NCBI GenBank assembly: GCA_041486365.1
Contig: JBGPLH010000006.1
Span: 1 to 23,092 of the forward strand
DNA length: 23,092 nt
Reading direction: 5' to 3'
Source of the DNA: JBGPLH01 sp041486365 [NCBI: Thermodesulfobacteriota bacterium]
GTDB lineage: Bacteria; JAUYMQ01
Shown here in pieces: positions 9,085 through 16,464 of this stretch. The notes below the pieces were generated by a model. That model was given only the letters and a program-made list of their open reading frames with translations, was not told the DNA's origin and did no database searches. The position numbers and the translations under genes are program-made. Position 1 is the stretch's first letter; each line of letters opens with the position of its first letter.

Positions 9085-9576
9085 ATGCGCTTCACATCCC
9101 AGATCCGCTACGCCGTTTACGCCGTGTTCGACATGGCCTATCACGACAACGGGGCGCCCCACCAGGTGAAGAACATTTCACGACGGGAAGCGATCCCCCC
9201 GCGCTACCTCGAGCAGATCTTCCAGAAGCTGCTGCGCGGCGGAATCCTGCGGAGCAAGCGCGGGCCGCGGGGCGGATACACCCTGGCGCGGGCGCCGAAG
9301 GAGATCAGCCTGGGCGACATCGTGCGGGCCACGGAGGGCTCCATCGAGACGCTGTTCAACGGGCGTGACAAGGGACAGCCGCGCCGGGGCCGCGGGTCGC
9401 ACGCGACGGCCTCCGGAGAGGCCGCTCGGCCCCGGGCCGGCGAGGAGATCTGGGGCGTGGTCACGGCCCGGATGGCCGACCTCCTCGACGCGGTCTCCGT
9501 CGAGGACCTGGTGCACGAGGCGGAGCGGCGGGGACTGGCCCGCGAGTCGTCCTCGGCCAACATGTATTTCATCTAG
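9085..9576 (+). CDS. Rrf2 family transcriptional regulator, CymR-like
   Basis: 163 residues. The start is placed at the ATG beginning 'MRFTSQIRYAVYAVFDMA', which aligns with the usual Rrf2 N-terminus. An upstream in-frame extension to 8932 overlaps the promoter and looks non-coding. Residues ~28-60 are the winged helix-turn-helix ('IPPRYLEQIFQKLLRGGIL', then 'SKRGPRGGYTLAR'). The protein contains no cysteine, so it cannot bind an iron-sulfur cluster as IscR or NsrR do. It ends in '...ANMYFI', closely resembling the '...YMFYI' tail I recall for Bacillus CymR, the repressor of cysteine and sulfur metabolism. As first gene of the sulfur operon it probably represses it, perhaps together with O-acetylserine sulfhydrylase as CymR does. 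That partnership is inference. The region ~92-120 is an Arg/Gly-rich insertion absent from CymR as I recall it. Confidence 0.88.
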   Translation: MRFTSQIRYAVYAVFDMAYHDNGAPHQVKNISRREAIPPRYLEQIFQKLLRGGILRSKRGPRGGYTLARAPKEISLGDIVRATEGSIETLFNGRDKGQPRRGRGSHATASGEAARPRAGEEIWGVVTARMADLLDAVSVEDLVHEAERRGLARESSSANMYFI

Positions 9577-9585
9577 GGGGTCCCG

Positions 9586-9882
9586 ATGGGCCAGGCGATG
9601 GTGAAGGTCCGCATTCCAGCGCCGCTCCGCAGGCTCACGGGCGGGATCGACGAGGTCGCCGCCGAGGGCGCCACCGTGGCGGACGTCCTGGTCGATCTCG
9701 ACACGCGCCACGCCGGGCTCCGGGCGCAGCTCCTGGACGAGCAGGGCCGTCTGCGCCGCTTCGTGAACCTGTACGTCAACGACGAGGACGTTCGTTTTCT
9801 GAAAGATCTCGACACGCGGCTCGAGGGCGGCGAGATCCTCACCGTCGTGCCGGCGATCGCGGGTGGGCGGCCCAGGCCGTGA
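9586..9882 (+). CDS. cysO: CysO-type sulfur carrier protein with extended C-terminus
   Basis: A 98-residue MoaD/ThiS-fold (ubiquitin-like) protein. The segment 'RRFVNLYVNDEDVRFL' followed by 'GGEILTVVPAIAGG' is nearly the same as I recall for Mycobacterium tuberculosis CysO ('HRFVNIYVNDEDVRF...VTILPAVAGG'). It carries sulfur as a C-terminal glycine thiocarboxylate for cysteine synthesis. Unlike CysO, the Gly93-Gly94 pair is not terminal: four residues, Arg-Pro-Arg-Pro, follow. They must be removed before the glycine can be adenylated and thiocarboxylated. The AGGGGG at 9574-9579, overlapping the regulator's stop, is a good ribosome site for the ATG at 9586. A second ATG is at 9598. The stop overlaps the next gene's GTG (GTGA), so the carrier and peptidase are translationally coupled. 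Confidence 0.9.
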   Translation: MGQAMVKVRIPAPLRRLTGGIDEVAAEGATVADVLVDLDTRHAGLRAQLLDEQGRLRRFVNLYVNDEDVRFLKDLDTRLEGGEILTVVPAIAGGRPRP

Positions 9883-10364
9883 CGGCGGCGTCGCGACCCA
9901 CCCCCATGCGTATCCCGCCCGCCATCCCCCCCGCCATGATGGCCGAGATGCTCGCCCATGCGCGGGAGGCGTGGCCCGCCGAGGCCTGCGGGATCATCAC
10001 GGGCACCGCCGAGGCGCTCACGCACCTCGCGCGCTGCACGAACGTGCAGGACGCCGACCCGCAGAATCCTTCCCGGACCACCCGGGACGGATACACCATT
10101 GACCCCGGCGAGATGTTTCGTATCCTTCGTGACGCCCGGGGGCGTGGCGAGGACATCCGGCTCATCTACCACAGCCACGTCGACGCCGGCGCCTACTTCT
10201 CGGCTGAAGACAAGCGGATGGCGACCTGGGACGGCGAGCCGGTCTACCCGGGCGTTGGCTACATCGTGATCGCCGTTCACGGCGGAGAGCCCCGCGAGGC
10301 GAGCCTGTTCACCTGGAGCGGGGATGCGCGCGACTTCGAGGGCGCGCCCCTGGAAATCCGGTGA
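9879..10364 (+). CDS. mec: JAMM/MPN+ metallopeptidase, Mec+-like
   Basis: 161 residues from the GTG that overlaps the cysO stop. An internal ATG at 9906 would give 152 residues. The zinc-peptidase JAMM signature is complete: Glu35 ('WPAEACGIITG'), His98-Ser99-His100, seven residues, Ser108, two residues, Asp111 ('IYHSHVDAGAYFSAED'). The downstream 'VGYIVIAVHGG...ASLFTW' fits the fold. The closest known role is Mec+ of M. tuberculosis, which releases cysteine from the CysO-cysteine adduct. A related enzyme, QbsD, trims residues after the Gly-Gly of its carrier. Because the neighbouring carrier has a tail after Gly-Gly, this peptidase may do both jobs. The stop overlaps the next gene's GTG in the same GTGA arrangement. 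Confidence 0.9.
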   Translation: MTAASRPTPMRIPPAIPPAMMAEMLAHAREAWPAEACGIITGTAEALTHLARCTNVQDADPQNPSRTTRDGYTIDPGEMFRILRDARGRGEDIRLIYHSHVDAGAYFSAEDKRMATWDGEPVYPGVGYIVIAVHGGEPREASLFTWSGDARDFEGAPLEIR

Positions 10365-11422
10365 GACGCCTCGCCGCCCTGGCGCTTCTGGCCGCCCTCG
10401 CGGCCTGCCGGCCCACGCGCGACCCCCACGAGGTGCGACTGGGCTACGCGCCCAACCTCACCCACGCACAGGCGCTCGTGGGGCTGGCCCGCGGCGACTT
10501 CGCGCGGGCGATTCCGTCGCCCTACCGACTTGCGGCCACCCCGTTCAACGCGGGGCCCGCGATGATCGAAGCCCTTTTCGCCGGGGAGCTCGACGTCGCG
10601 TACGTGGGCCCGATCCCGGCGATCAACGGGTTCGTCCAGTCGCAGGGCAGGGCAATTCGCATCGTCTCGGGGAGCGCGAGCGGCGGGTCCGGCCTCGTGG
10701 TGCGCAAGGGTTCCGGGATCGAGACGGAGCGCGATCTCGCCGGGCATTCCATCGCGGTACCGCAGTTCGGCGGAACGCAGGACGTGGCCCTGCGCGCCTA
10801 CCTGGCCCGGCGCGGGCTCAAGACCTACGAGCACGGCGGCAGCGTGCGCGTGCTATCGGTCCCGAACTCCGAGTCGCTGACCCTGTTCCGGAAGGGGCAA
10901 CTGGACGCCGCGATGGTGCCGGAGCCCTGGATCGAACGGCTGGTGCAGGACGCCGACGGCCGGCTGCTCCTGGACGAGCGGACGCTCTGGCCGAGGGGCC
11001 GCTACGCGACCACCGTCATCGTCGCGCGGCGGGCCTTCCTCGAGCAGCATCCCGATCTCGTGCGAGGGCTTCTGGAGGCGCATCTGCGGATCACCGAATT
11101 CGTTGCCGCGCAGCCCGAAGACAGCGTGTCGCTCATCGGAAAGCAGGTGCGGGCGGTGCTGGGCAAGGCCCTGCCTCGCCGGATCGTGGAGGCCGGCCTG
11201 AAACACGTGGAGCCGACCGTGGATCCGCTGCCGTCGACGGTCGAGGCCTACGGCGAGCAGGAATGGCGGGTCGGGTACCTGAAGCAGGAGCCGGACCTCC
11301 GCGGGATCATGGACGTGAGACTGCTGAACGATGTGCTGCGCGCGCAGGGGCGCGCGGCCGTGTCGGCGGGCAATCTGGGCGCCTCCGCCCCGCGGACGGC
11401 GGCGCGCGACCCCCATCCCTGA
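10361..11422 (+). CDS. ABC transporter substrate-binding lipoprotein (nitrate/sulfonate/taurine family)
   Basis: 353 residues. The N-terminus 'MRRLAALALLAALAAC' is a lipoprotein signal peptide with lipobox L-A-A-C and lipidated Cys16. The mature protein shows the SsuA/TauA/NrtA-like pattern: 'VRLGYAPNLTHAQALVGLARGDF', 'GPAMIEALFAGELDVAYVGPIPAING', 'GSGLVVRKGSGI...RDLAGHSIAVPQFGGTQDVALRAYL', then 'LTLFRKGQLDAAMVPEPWIERLV'. Family members bind nitrate, sulfonates, taurine, thiamine precursors and other small anions, so family alone does not give the ligand. Position directly before the ATPase and permease and in the same operon as sat/aprBA makes sulfate, or a sulfonate that yields sulfite, the best guess. 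The GTG start overlaps the peptidase stop. The last ~20 residues are Ala-rich and poorly conserved in appearance. Confidence 0.88.
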   Translation: MRRLAALALLAALAACRPTRDPHEVRLGYAPNLTHAQALVGLARGDFARAIPSPYRLAATPFNAGPAMIEALFAGELDVAYVGPIPAINGFVQSQGRAIRIVSGSASGGSGLVVRKGSGIETERDLAGHSIAVPQFGGTQDVALRAYLARRGLKTYEHGGSVRVLSVPNSESLTLFRKGQLDAAMVPEPWIERLVQDADGRLLLDERTLWPRGRYATTVIVARRAFLEQHPDLVRGLLEAHLRITEFVAAQPEDSVSLIGKQVRAVLGKALPRRIVEAGLKHVEPTVDPLPSTVEAYGEQEWRVGYLKQEPDLRGIMDVRLLNDVLRAQGRAAVSAGNLGASAPRTAARDPHP

Positions 11423-11438
11423 GAACACCGGAGAGCCG

Positions 11439-12296
11439 ATGCCGAGTCCGGGCTCGATGAAGATCGTCCTGAAGGGGCTGACGAAGCGCTTCGAGCAGAA
11501 CGGCGCCTCGCTCGAGGCCCTGGAGAACGTGACGATCGAGGTGCGGGAGGGCGAGTTCGTCTGCCTCGTGGGCGCATCAGGCTGCGGCAAGACGACGCTG
11601 CTCAACCTGATCGCGGGCCTGGAGGCTCCCACGGAGGGGGAGATCATCGTGAGCGGCAAGCCCGTGAAGGGCCCCGGTCACGACCGGATCATGATCTTCC
11701 AGGAAGCGGCCCTCTTCCCCTGGCTCTCGGTGATCGGCAACGTCGAGTTCGGGCTGCGCACGCTCGGCCTCTCCCCACGCGAGCGGCGGGAGCGGGCCGC
11801 CTATTACCTGCGGATGGTGCACCTGTCGAAGTTCCACGACTCGCTGATCCACCAGCTCTCGGGCGGGATGAAGCAGCGCGTCGCCATCGCGCGGGCCCTG
11901 GCCATGGAGCCGGAGGTGCTCCTGATGGATGAGCCCTTCGCCGCGCTGGATGCCCAGACGCGCGACGTGCTCCACCAGGAGATGCAGCAGATCTGGGGCC
12001 AGACGAGGAAGACGATCCTCTTCGTCACGCACAACGTGCGCGAGGCGGCCTGCCTCGGGACCCGCGTGATCCTCCTGTCGTCGCGGCCGGGGCGCGTGTT
12101 GCAGGAGTTCAGGATGTCGTACTCCTACCCGCGGCACATCGAGGATCCGCACATCGCGGAGGCGGCGGGGCAGATCAACCTGGCCCTCAAGTCGGAAGTG
12201 GAGAAGGCCCTCACAGCGGAGATGGGGGATGATTGGAATGTTGAAAAAAGGGGGGTTCTACCTCCTCCTGGTTTTACTCTGGGCGGCGGCATCTAG
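11439..12296 (+). CDS. ABC transporter ATP-binding protein (SsuB/TauB/NrtD-like)
   Basis: 285 residues from the ATG at 11439, which has GGAG five bases upstream. The frame extends further 5' into the preceding gene, but that part is not ATPase-like. Motifs: Walker A 'GASGCGKTT' (45-53), Q-loop Gln88 ('IMIFQEAALFPWLSV'), signature 'LSGGMKQ' (140-146), Walker B 'LLMDEP' (161-166), D-loop 'AALDA' and switch His198 ('FVTHNV'). The 'ALFPWLSVIGNVEFGL' stretch and 'SSRPGRV' are characteristic of nitrate/sulfonate/taurine importers. It powers uptake with the flanking binding protein and permease. Its 3' end overlaps the permease coding region by 68 bases, more than the 4-base overlaps elsewhere in the operon. 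The final ~20 residues therefore read as a low-complexity by-product of that overlap. Confidence 0.93.
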   Translation: MPSPGSMKIVLKGLTKRFEQNGASLEALENVTIEVREGEFVCLVGASGCGKTTLLNLIAGLEAPTEGEIIVSGKPVKGPGHDRIMIFQEAALFPWLSVIGNVEFGLRTLGLSPRERRERAAYYLRMVHLSKFHDSLIHQLSGGMKQRVAIARALAMEPEVLLMDEPFAALDAQTRDVLHQEMQQIWGQTRKTILFVTHNVREAACLGTRVILLSSRPGRVLQEFRMSYSYPRHIEDPHIAEAAGQINLALKSEVEKALTAEMGDDWNVEKRGVLPPPGFTLGGGI

Positions 12297-12987
12297 GGCG
12301 GGCATCTGGGAGAGCTACGAGTTCCCCTCGCCCGGGGCCGTCGTGCGGACGCTCTGGGCGGGCCTCCTGGACGGCTCGTTCCTGATCGGTATCGCCGTTT
12401 CGATGAAGCGAATCCTGATCGGCTACGGCCTCTCGGTGATCGCCGGCACCGCCCTGGGCATCCTGATCGGGAGCGTGAAGCTGCTCGAGGAGACCCTGGG
12501 GTCGTTGATCCAGGGGCTCCAGGCGCTCCCGAGCATCTGCTGGCTCCCGCTCGCGGTGGTGTGGTTCGGCCTGAACGAGGGGGCGATCCTCTTCGTGGTG
12601 ATCATGGGGGCGATCCTCGCCGTGGCGATCGCGACCGACGCGGGGATCAAGAGCGTATCGCCCCTTTACATCCGCGCCGCGCGGAACATGGGCGTCCGGG
12701 GCGTGGCACTGTACTGGCGGGTGATCCTCCCGGCGGCCTTCCCGTCCATCGTGACGGGCATGAAGCTCGGTTGGTCCTTCGCCTGGCGCGCCCTGATGGC
12801 GGGCGAGCTGCTCTTCGTGGGGCTGGGTCTCGGGCATCTCCTCGTGGTGGGGCGCGACCTGAACGACATGAGCCAGGTCGTGGCGGTGATGCTGATCATC
12901 ATCACCATCGGCATCGTGACCGATCGCCTGGTGTTCGCCCGGCTGGAGAATCACATCCGCACCCGGTGGGGGCTGGCGCGCGGGTAG
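12229..12987 (+). CDS. ABC transporter permease (SsuC/TauC/NrtB-like)
   Basis: 252 residues with about six membrane segments. The N-terminus 'LLLVLLWAAASRAGIW...FPSPGAVV' and the cytoplasmic EAA loop (~149-170, 'RAARNMGVRGVALYWRVILPAAFPSIVTGMKLGWSFAW') identify the BPD_transp_1 family member of sulfonate/nitrate/taurine importers. Length is normal for the family (~250). It forms the membrane channel of the importer and would work as a homodimer with two copies of the ATPase. The start at 12229 follows AGATGGGGG. A second ATG at 12238 is possible. Either start lies well inside the ATPase gene, so expression is probably translationally coupled. After it comes a 76-base gap containing a small GGGGC/GCCCC hairpin at 13005-13018, before aprA. 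Confidence 0.92.
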   Translation: MIGMLKKGGFYLLLVLLWAAASRAGIWESYEFPSPGAVVRTLWAGLLDGSFLIGIAVSMKRILIGYGLSVIAGTALGILIGSVKLLEETLGSLIQGLQALPSICWLPLAVVWFGLNEGAILFVVIMGAILAVAIATDAGIKSVSPLYIRAARNMGVRGVALYWRVILPAAFPSIVTGMKLGWSFAWRALMAGELLFVGLGLGHLLVVGRDLNDMSQVVAVMLIIITIGIVTDRLVFARLENHIRTRWGLARG

Positions 12988-13063
12988 CCACCCCGGAGGG
13001 GCGAGGGGCACGCGCCCCGGGATTTCGAATCGACGGCATCTACGGCAGAAAGGATCTTTCGAG

Positions 13064-14800
13064 ATGGACCAGCTCGCGCAGTTCAAGCGGGTCGCCATCG
13101 ACACGGACGTCCTGATCATCGGCGGCGGGACCGCCGGGTGTCTGGCGGCGGTGGAGGCCCGGGAGCAGTTCCCGCACCTGAAGGTGACGATCCTGGAGAA
13201 GGCGCACGTGGACCGCTCCGGTTGCCTGGCGGGAGGCATGAACGCCATCAACGCGTACCTGAACGCCGGCGAGACGCCCGACTCCTTCACGAAGTTCGTG
13301 CGCGCGGACTCCATGGGGATCATTCGCGAGGATCTCGTGAAGTCGCAGGCGGAGCTCTTCGAGTACTGCGTGAAGAAGGTGGAAAGCTGGGGCCTCCCGG
13401 TGAAGAAGGAGGCCGACGGCAAGACCTACATGGTGCGCGGTCGGTGGAACATCCGGATCAACGGCGAATCGCTCAAGCCCATCATCGCCCGCGGGGCGCG
13501 GAACTCCGGCGCGCAGATCCTCAACTGGACCGTCGTGACGAACCTGGTCGTGCAGGACGGGCGCGCCGTCGGCGCCTTCGGCTTCAACGTGCGCAAGCAG
13601 GAGTTCGTCATCGCCCGGGCGAAGACGGTGCTGGTCTGCACGGGCGGCGCAGCGGGCCTGTACCGCCCCAACAACCAGCACGACGCCCAGCACAAGACCT
13701 GGTACTGCCCCTTCAACACGGGTGCCGGGTACGCCATGGGGATCCGCGCGGGCGCCGAGATGACCTCCTTCGAGATGCGCTACATCGCGCTCCGCACGAA
13801 GGACGTGATCGCTCCGACGGGGACGGTCGCGCTGGGCGCCAACGCGCCCTTCATGAACGGGAAGGGCGAGAACTTCATGCAAACGCGGTGGGCGCACCTG
13901 GGCGGCGACCGGGCGCCCACGCCGATCCGCGCCTACGCGCCCATCCAGGAGATCAAGGAAGGCCGCGGGCCGGTGTACCTGGACACCACCCATCTCGACC
14001 GCGAGGGGGTGCGCAAGCTCAAGGAAGCCTTCCTCGATATGTACCCCGACCAGGTCCTGTACTGGCTCGCCAACGAGATGGATCCCGGCGTGTCGCCGGT
14101 GGAGGTGCAGACGACGGAGCCCTACATCGTGGGCGGGCACTGCCAGTCGGGCTACTGGATCGACGTGAACCGGGAGACCACGATCCGCAACCTCTTCGCC
14201 GCGGGGGACGTGGCCGGCGGCGCGCCCTACAAGTTCGTCTCGGGCTGCTGGGCCGAGGGCGTCATCGCGGCCCGCGCCATGGGAAAGCGCGCGGGGGACG
14301 TGAAGCTCGCCGACGTCCCGGGCGATCTCGTCGAACGGGAGATGCGGCGGGTGTACGCGCCGCTCTTCTACCGGACGAAGCAGCTCGCCCAGCTCCGGCC
14401 CCCAGACTTCGAGCACCGGCTGCAGAAGATCCTCGAGGAGTACGCCGGTGGGTCGAGCACCTTCTTCGAGATGAACGAGGAGCGGCTCGTGACGGCGCGC
14501 AAGCAGCTGGCGCGGCTGCCCGAGCAGTTCCCCTTCATCGAGGCGCACGACCTGCACGACCTCATGCTCGCCCACTCGGTGATGGACCGCGTGGACGTGG
14601 CACAGACGCTCGTCGAGCACCTGATCGCCCGGAAGGAGACGCGCTGGCCCGGCTACCAGACCCGGCTCGACTACCCGGAGCGCGACGACGCGAAATGGAG
14701 CGTGTTCATCAACTCGCGCAAGGATCCGGCGACGGGCAAGCTCGAGGTTCTCACCCGGCCCTACGAGCAGATCGTCCCGGGGAGCCGGTACGAGGGGTGA
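13064..14800 (+). CDS. aprA: Adenylylsulfate (APS) reductase alpha subunit, short form
   Basis: A 578-residue FAD enzyme of the fumarate-reductase superfamily that reduces APS to sulfite and AMP. FAD-binding 'IIGGGTAG' is at 18-25. Comparison from memory with Archaeoglobus fulgidus AprA shows the APS-site residues kept: Asn63 ('AINAYL'), Trp213 ('KTWYCPFNTG'), Arg244 ('RYIALRTKD') and His359 ('EPYIVGGHCQSGYW'). The C-terminal 'FRKETRWPGYYYRTDYPE' type sequence is also kept, as 'ARKETRWPGYQTRLDYPE'. It is ~60-80 residues shorter than dissimilatory AprA, because two surface insertions in the middle of the chain are missing. With aprB, sat and cysteine genes in one operon and no dsr or qmo genes nearby, an assimilatory role is the best reading. 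AAAGGA at 13049-13054 is the ribosome site. Fumarate reductase is an unlikely alternative given the aprB partner. Confidence 0.93.
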   Translation: MDQLAQFKRVAIDTDVLIIGGGTAGCLAAVEAREQFPHLKVTILEKAHVDRSGCLAGGMNAINAYLNAGETPDSFTKFVRADSMGIIREDLVKSQAELFEYCVKKVESWGLPVKKEADGKTYMVRGRWNIRINGESLKPIIARGARNSGAQILNWTVVTNLVVQDGRAVGAFGFNVRKQEFVIARAKTVLVCTGGAAGLYRPNNQHDAQHKTWYCPFNTGAGYAMGIRAGAEMTSFEMRYIALRTKDVIAPTGTVALGANAPFMNGKGENFMQTRWAHLGGDRAPTPIRAYAPIQEIKEGRGPVYLDTTHLDREGVRKLKEAFLDMYPDQVLYWLANEMDPGVSPVEVQTTEPYIVGGHCQSGYWIDVNRETTIRNLFAAGDVAGGAPYKFVSGCWAEGVIAARAMGKRAGDVKLADVPGDLVEREMRRVYAPLFYRTKQLAQLRPPDFEHRLQKILEEYAGGSSTFFEMNEERLVTARKQLARLPEQFPFIEAHDLHDLMLAHSVMDRVDVAQTLVEHLIARKETRWPGYQTRLDYPERDDAKWSVFINSRKDPATGKLEVLTRPYEQIVPGSRYEG

Positions 14801-14851
14801 GGGGGAATTGAACGAAACGCCGTGCCCGATGGCGCGGCCCGGAGAATCGAC

Positions 14852-15235
14852 ATGCCCGTCTACGTGGACAACGACAAGTGCAACGGCTGCGGATCCTCCA
14901 AGGAACCCCCCTGCGTGCGGATGTGCCCGGGGGACCTCATGGTGAAGGATTTCACCACGAACAAGGCGTACCTGCGCTCCAAGGAGGACTGCTGGAACTG
15001 CTACGCCTGCGTGAAGCCCTGCCCGCAGGAGGCCATCGAGATGCGCCTGTCCTACCAGATCGGGTACTTCAACGCGAAGGTGCAGCCGCACATCCTCTCC
15101 TCCGAGCTCATCGAGTGGGAGTGCACCGATACGCAGGGCAACGTCGAGCGTTTCCGCATCCCGACGAAGTACGTGCCGATCGCGATCGACGAGGAGCCGC
15201 CCGCCGAGGAGCCGAGCACCGGGGCGGACATCTGA
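14852..15235 (+). CDS. aprB: APS reductase beta subunit, ferredoxin-like
   Basis: 127 residues from the ATG preceded by GGAGA at 14841-14845. The frame also opens at 14822, but '[14 protein letters not shown]' is the family's usual N-terminus. Two [4Fe-4S] sites are visible: Cys10, 13, 21, 25 and Cys47, 50, 53, 57 ('[12 protein letters not shown]'). Trp48 sits at the position of the tryptophan reported to bridge cluster and flavin in Archaeoglobus APS reductase, which supports a true AprB and not a generic ferredoxin. It feeds electrons to AprA. The C-terminal part ('[15 protein letters not shown]') corresponds to the AprB tail that wraps around the alpha subunit, but it is shorter than in dissimilatory enzymes. 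The electron donor is not encoded here, as no QmoABC is present. Confidence 0.93.
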   Translation: MPVYVDNDKCNGCGSSKEPPCVRMCPGDLMVKDFTTNKAYLRSKEDCWNCYACVKPCPQEAIEMRLSYQIGYFNAKVQPHILSSELIEWECTDTQGNVERFRIPTKYVPIAIDEEPPAEEPSTGADI

Positions 15236-15288
15236 TCGCGGCCCTGTGCTCCTTGACCGTCCAACACCAAGAGAAGGAGAACCACCGC

Positions 15289-16464
15289 ATGTCGGCCGTC
15301 CCCGAAGACGCCATCGCCCCGCATGGCGGGAAACTCGTGAACCGCGACGCCTCCCCGGAAGCGAGGAAGGAGTGGCTCGGCCGCGCCGGCGAACTGACCC
15401 GCCTCACCCTCGGCGCCCGCGAGGTTTCCGATCTCGAGCTGATCGCCAGCGGCGGCTTCAGCCCCCTCGCGGGTTTCATGAAGAGCGACGACTACGCCGG
15501 CGTGGTCTCCGGGATGCGCCTGGCCTCCGGCCTCCCCTGGTCGATCCCCGTCACGCTCTCGGTGACCGAGGAACAGCGCGCGTCGATCAAGACGGGGCAG
15601 GATCTGGCCCTCGCGGACGAGACGGGGGGGCTCCTCGCGATCCTCCACGTCGAGGACGTCTTCCCGAACGAGAAGCAGAAAGAGGCGCAGGAGGTTTACA
15701 GGACCACGGAGGAGGCGCACCCCGGCGTCGCGGCCCTCTACCGGAGCGGCGAGTGGCTGGTGGGCGGTCCGGTGACGGTGCTCGCGCGGCCGCCGCACGA
15801 CGATTTTGCGCCCTACCGTCTGGAGCCCGCGCAGACGCGGGCCGCCTTCCGCGAGCGGGGCTGGAAACGGGTCGTCGGTTTCCAGACCCGCAACCCCGTC
15901 CACCGCGCGCACGAGTACATCCAGAAGTGCGCCATGGAGATCGTGGACGGTCTGCTGCTCCATCCGATCGTCGGCGAGACGAAGGGCGACGACATCCCTG
16001 CCGACGTGCGAATGCGTTGCTACGAGGTGCTGCTCGCGAACTACTACCCGAAGGACCGGGCGATGCTCGTGGTGAACCCGGCCGCCATGCGCTACGCGGG
16101 CCCGAGGGAGGCGATCTTCCACGCGCTCGTGCGGAAGAACTACGGCTGCACCCACTTCATCGTCGGGCGCGATCACGCGGGGGTGGGGAACTACTACGGC
16201 ACTTTCGACGCGCACGATATTTTCGCCGAGGTCGATCCGGAGGCGCTTGGGATCACCCCGCTGTTCTTCGATCACACTTTCTTCTGCGCGAAGTGCGACG
16301 AGATGGGGAGCGTGAAGACCTGTCCCCACGGGAAGGAGCACCATGTGTCGCTCTCGGGCACGAAGGTGCGCGAGATGCTCTTGAAGGGCGAGGTCCCGCC
16401 CAAGGAGTTCTCGCGGCCCGAGGTGGCGAAGGTGCTGATCGAGGCCATGCGACTACGGAATTAG
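15289..16464 (+). CDS. sat: Sulfate adenylyltransferase (ATP sulfurylase)
   Basis: 391 residues. The enzyme joins sulfate and ATP to give APS and pyrophosphate, the step before AprBA. The start has a near-perfect ribosome site AAGGAGA (15274-15280). Catalytic motifs: '[14 protein letters not shown]' (199-212, the QxRNPxHxxHE site) and '[12 protein letters not shown]' (293-304). A zinc-finger-like set of Cys333, Cys336, Cys345 and His347 ('[15 protein letters not shown]') is typical of the archaeal/bacterial homo-oligomeric Sat. The '[26 protein letters not shown]' region closes the domain. There is no APS-kinase extension, so the product goes to APS reductase, not to PAPS. It is the last gene of the compact sulfur operon before base composition shifts. 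Confidence 0.96.
   Translation: MSAVPEDAIAPHGGKLVNRDASPEARKEWLGRAGELTRLTLGAREVSDLELIASGGFSPLAGFMKSDDYAGVVSGMRLASGLPWSIPVTLSVTEEQRASIKTGQDLALADETGGLLAILHVEDVFPNEKQKEAQEVYRTTEEAHPGVAALYRSGEWLVGGPVTVLARPPHDDFAPYRLEPAQTRAAFRERGWKRVVGFQTRNPVHRAHEYIQKCAMEIVDGLLLHPIVGETKGDDIPADVRMRCYEVLLANYYPKDRAMLVVNPAAMRYAGPREAIFHALVRKNYGCTHFIVGRDHAGVGNYYGTFDAHDIFAEVDPEALGITPLFFDHTFFCAKCDEMGSVKTCPHGKEHHVSLSGTKVREMLLKGEVPPKEFSRPEVAKVLIEAMRLRN

Noticed and set aside
13005-13018. GGGGC/GCCCC hairpin before aprA as a terminator
   Set aside because: The stem is only 5 bp, has no U-tract and lies inside an otherwise continuous operon. At most it is a minor attenuating or mRNA-processing structure.
13064-16464. Dissimilatory sulfate reduction locus
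   Set aside because: aprBA and sat are present, but dsrAB, qmoABC and dsrMKJOP are not in the window. The neighbours (CymR-like regulator, CysO, Mec, importer) are assimilatory, and AprA and AprB are short forms.
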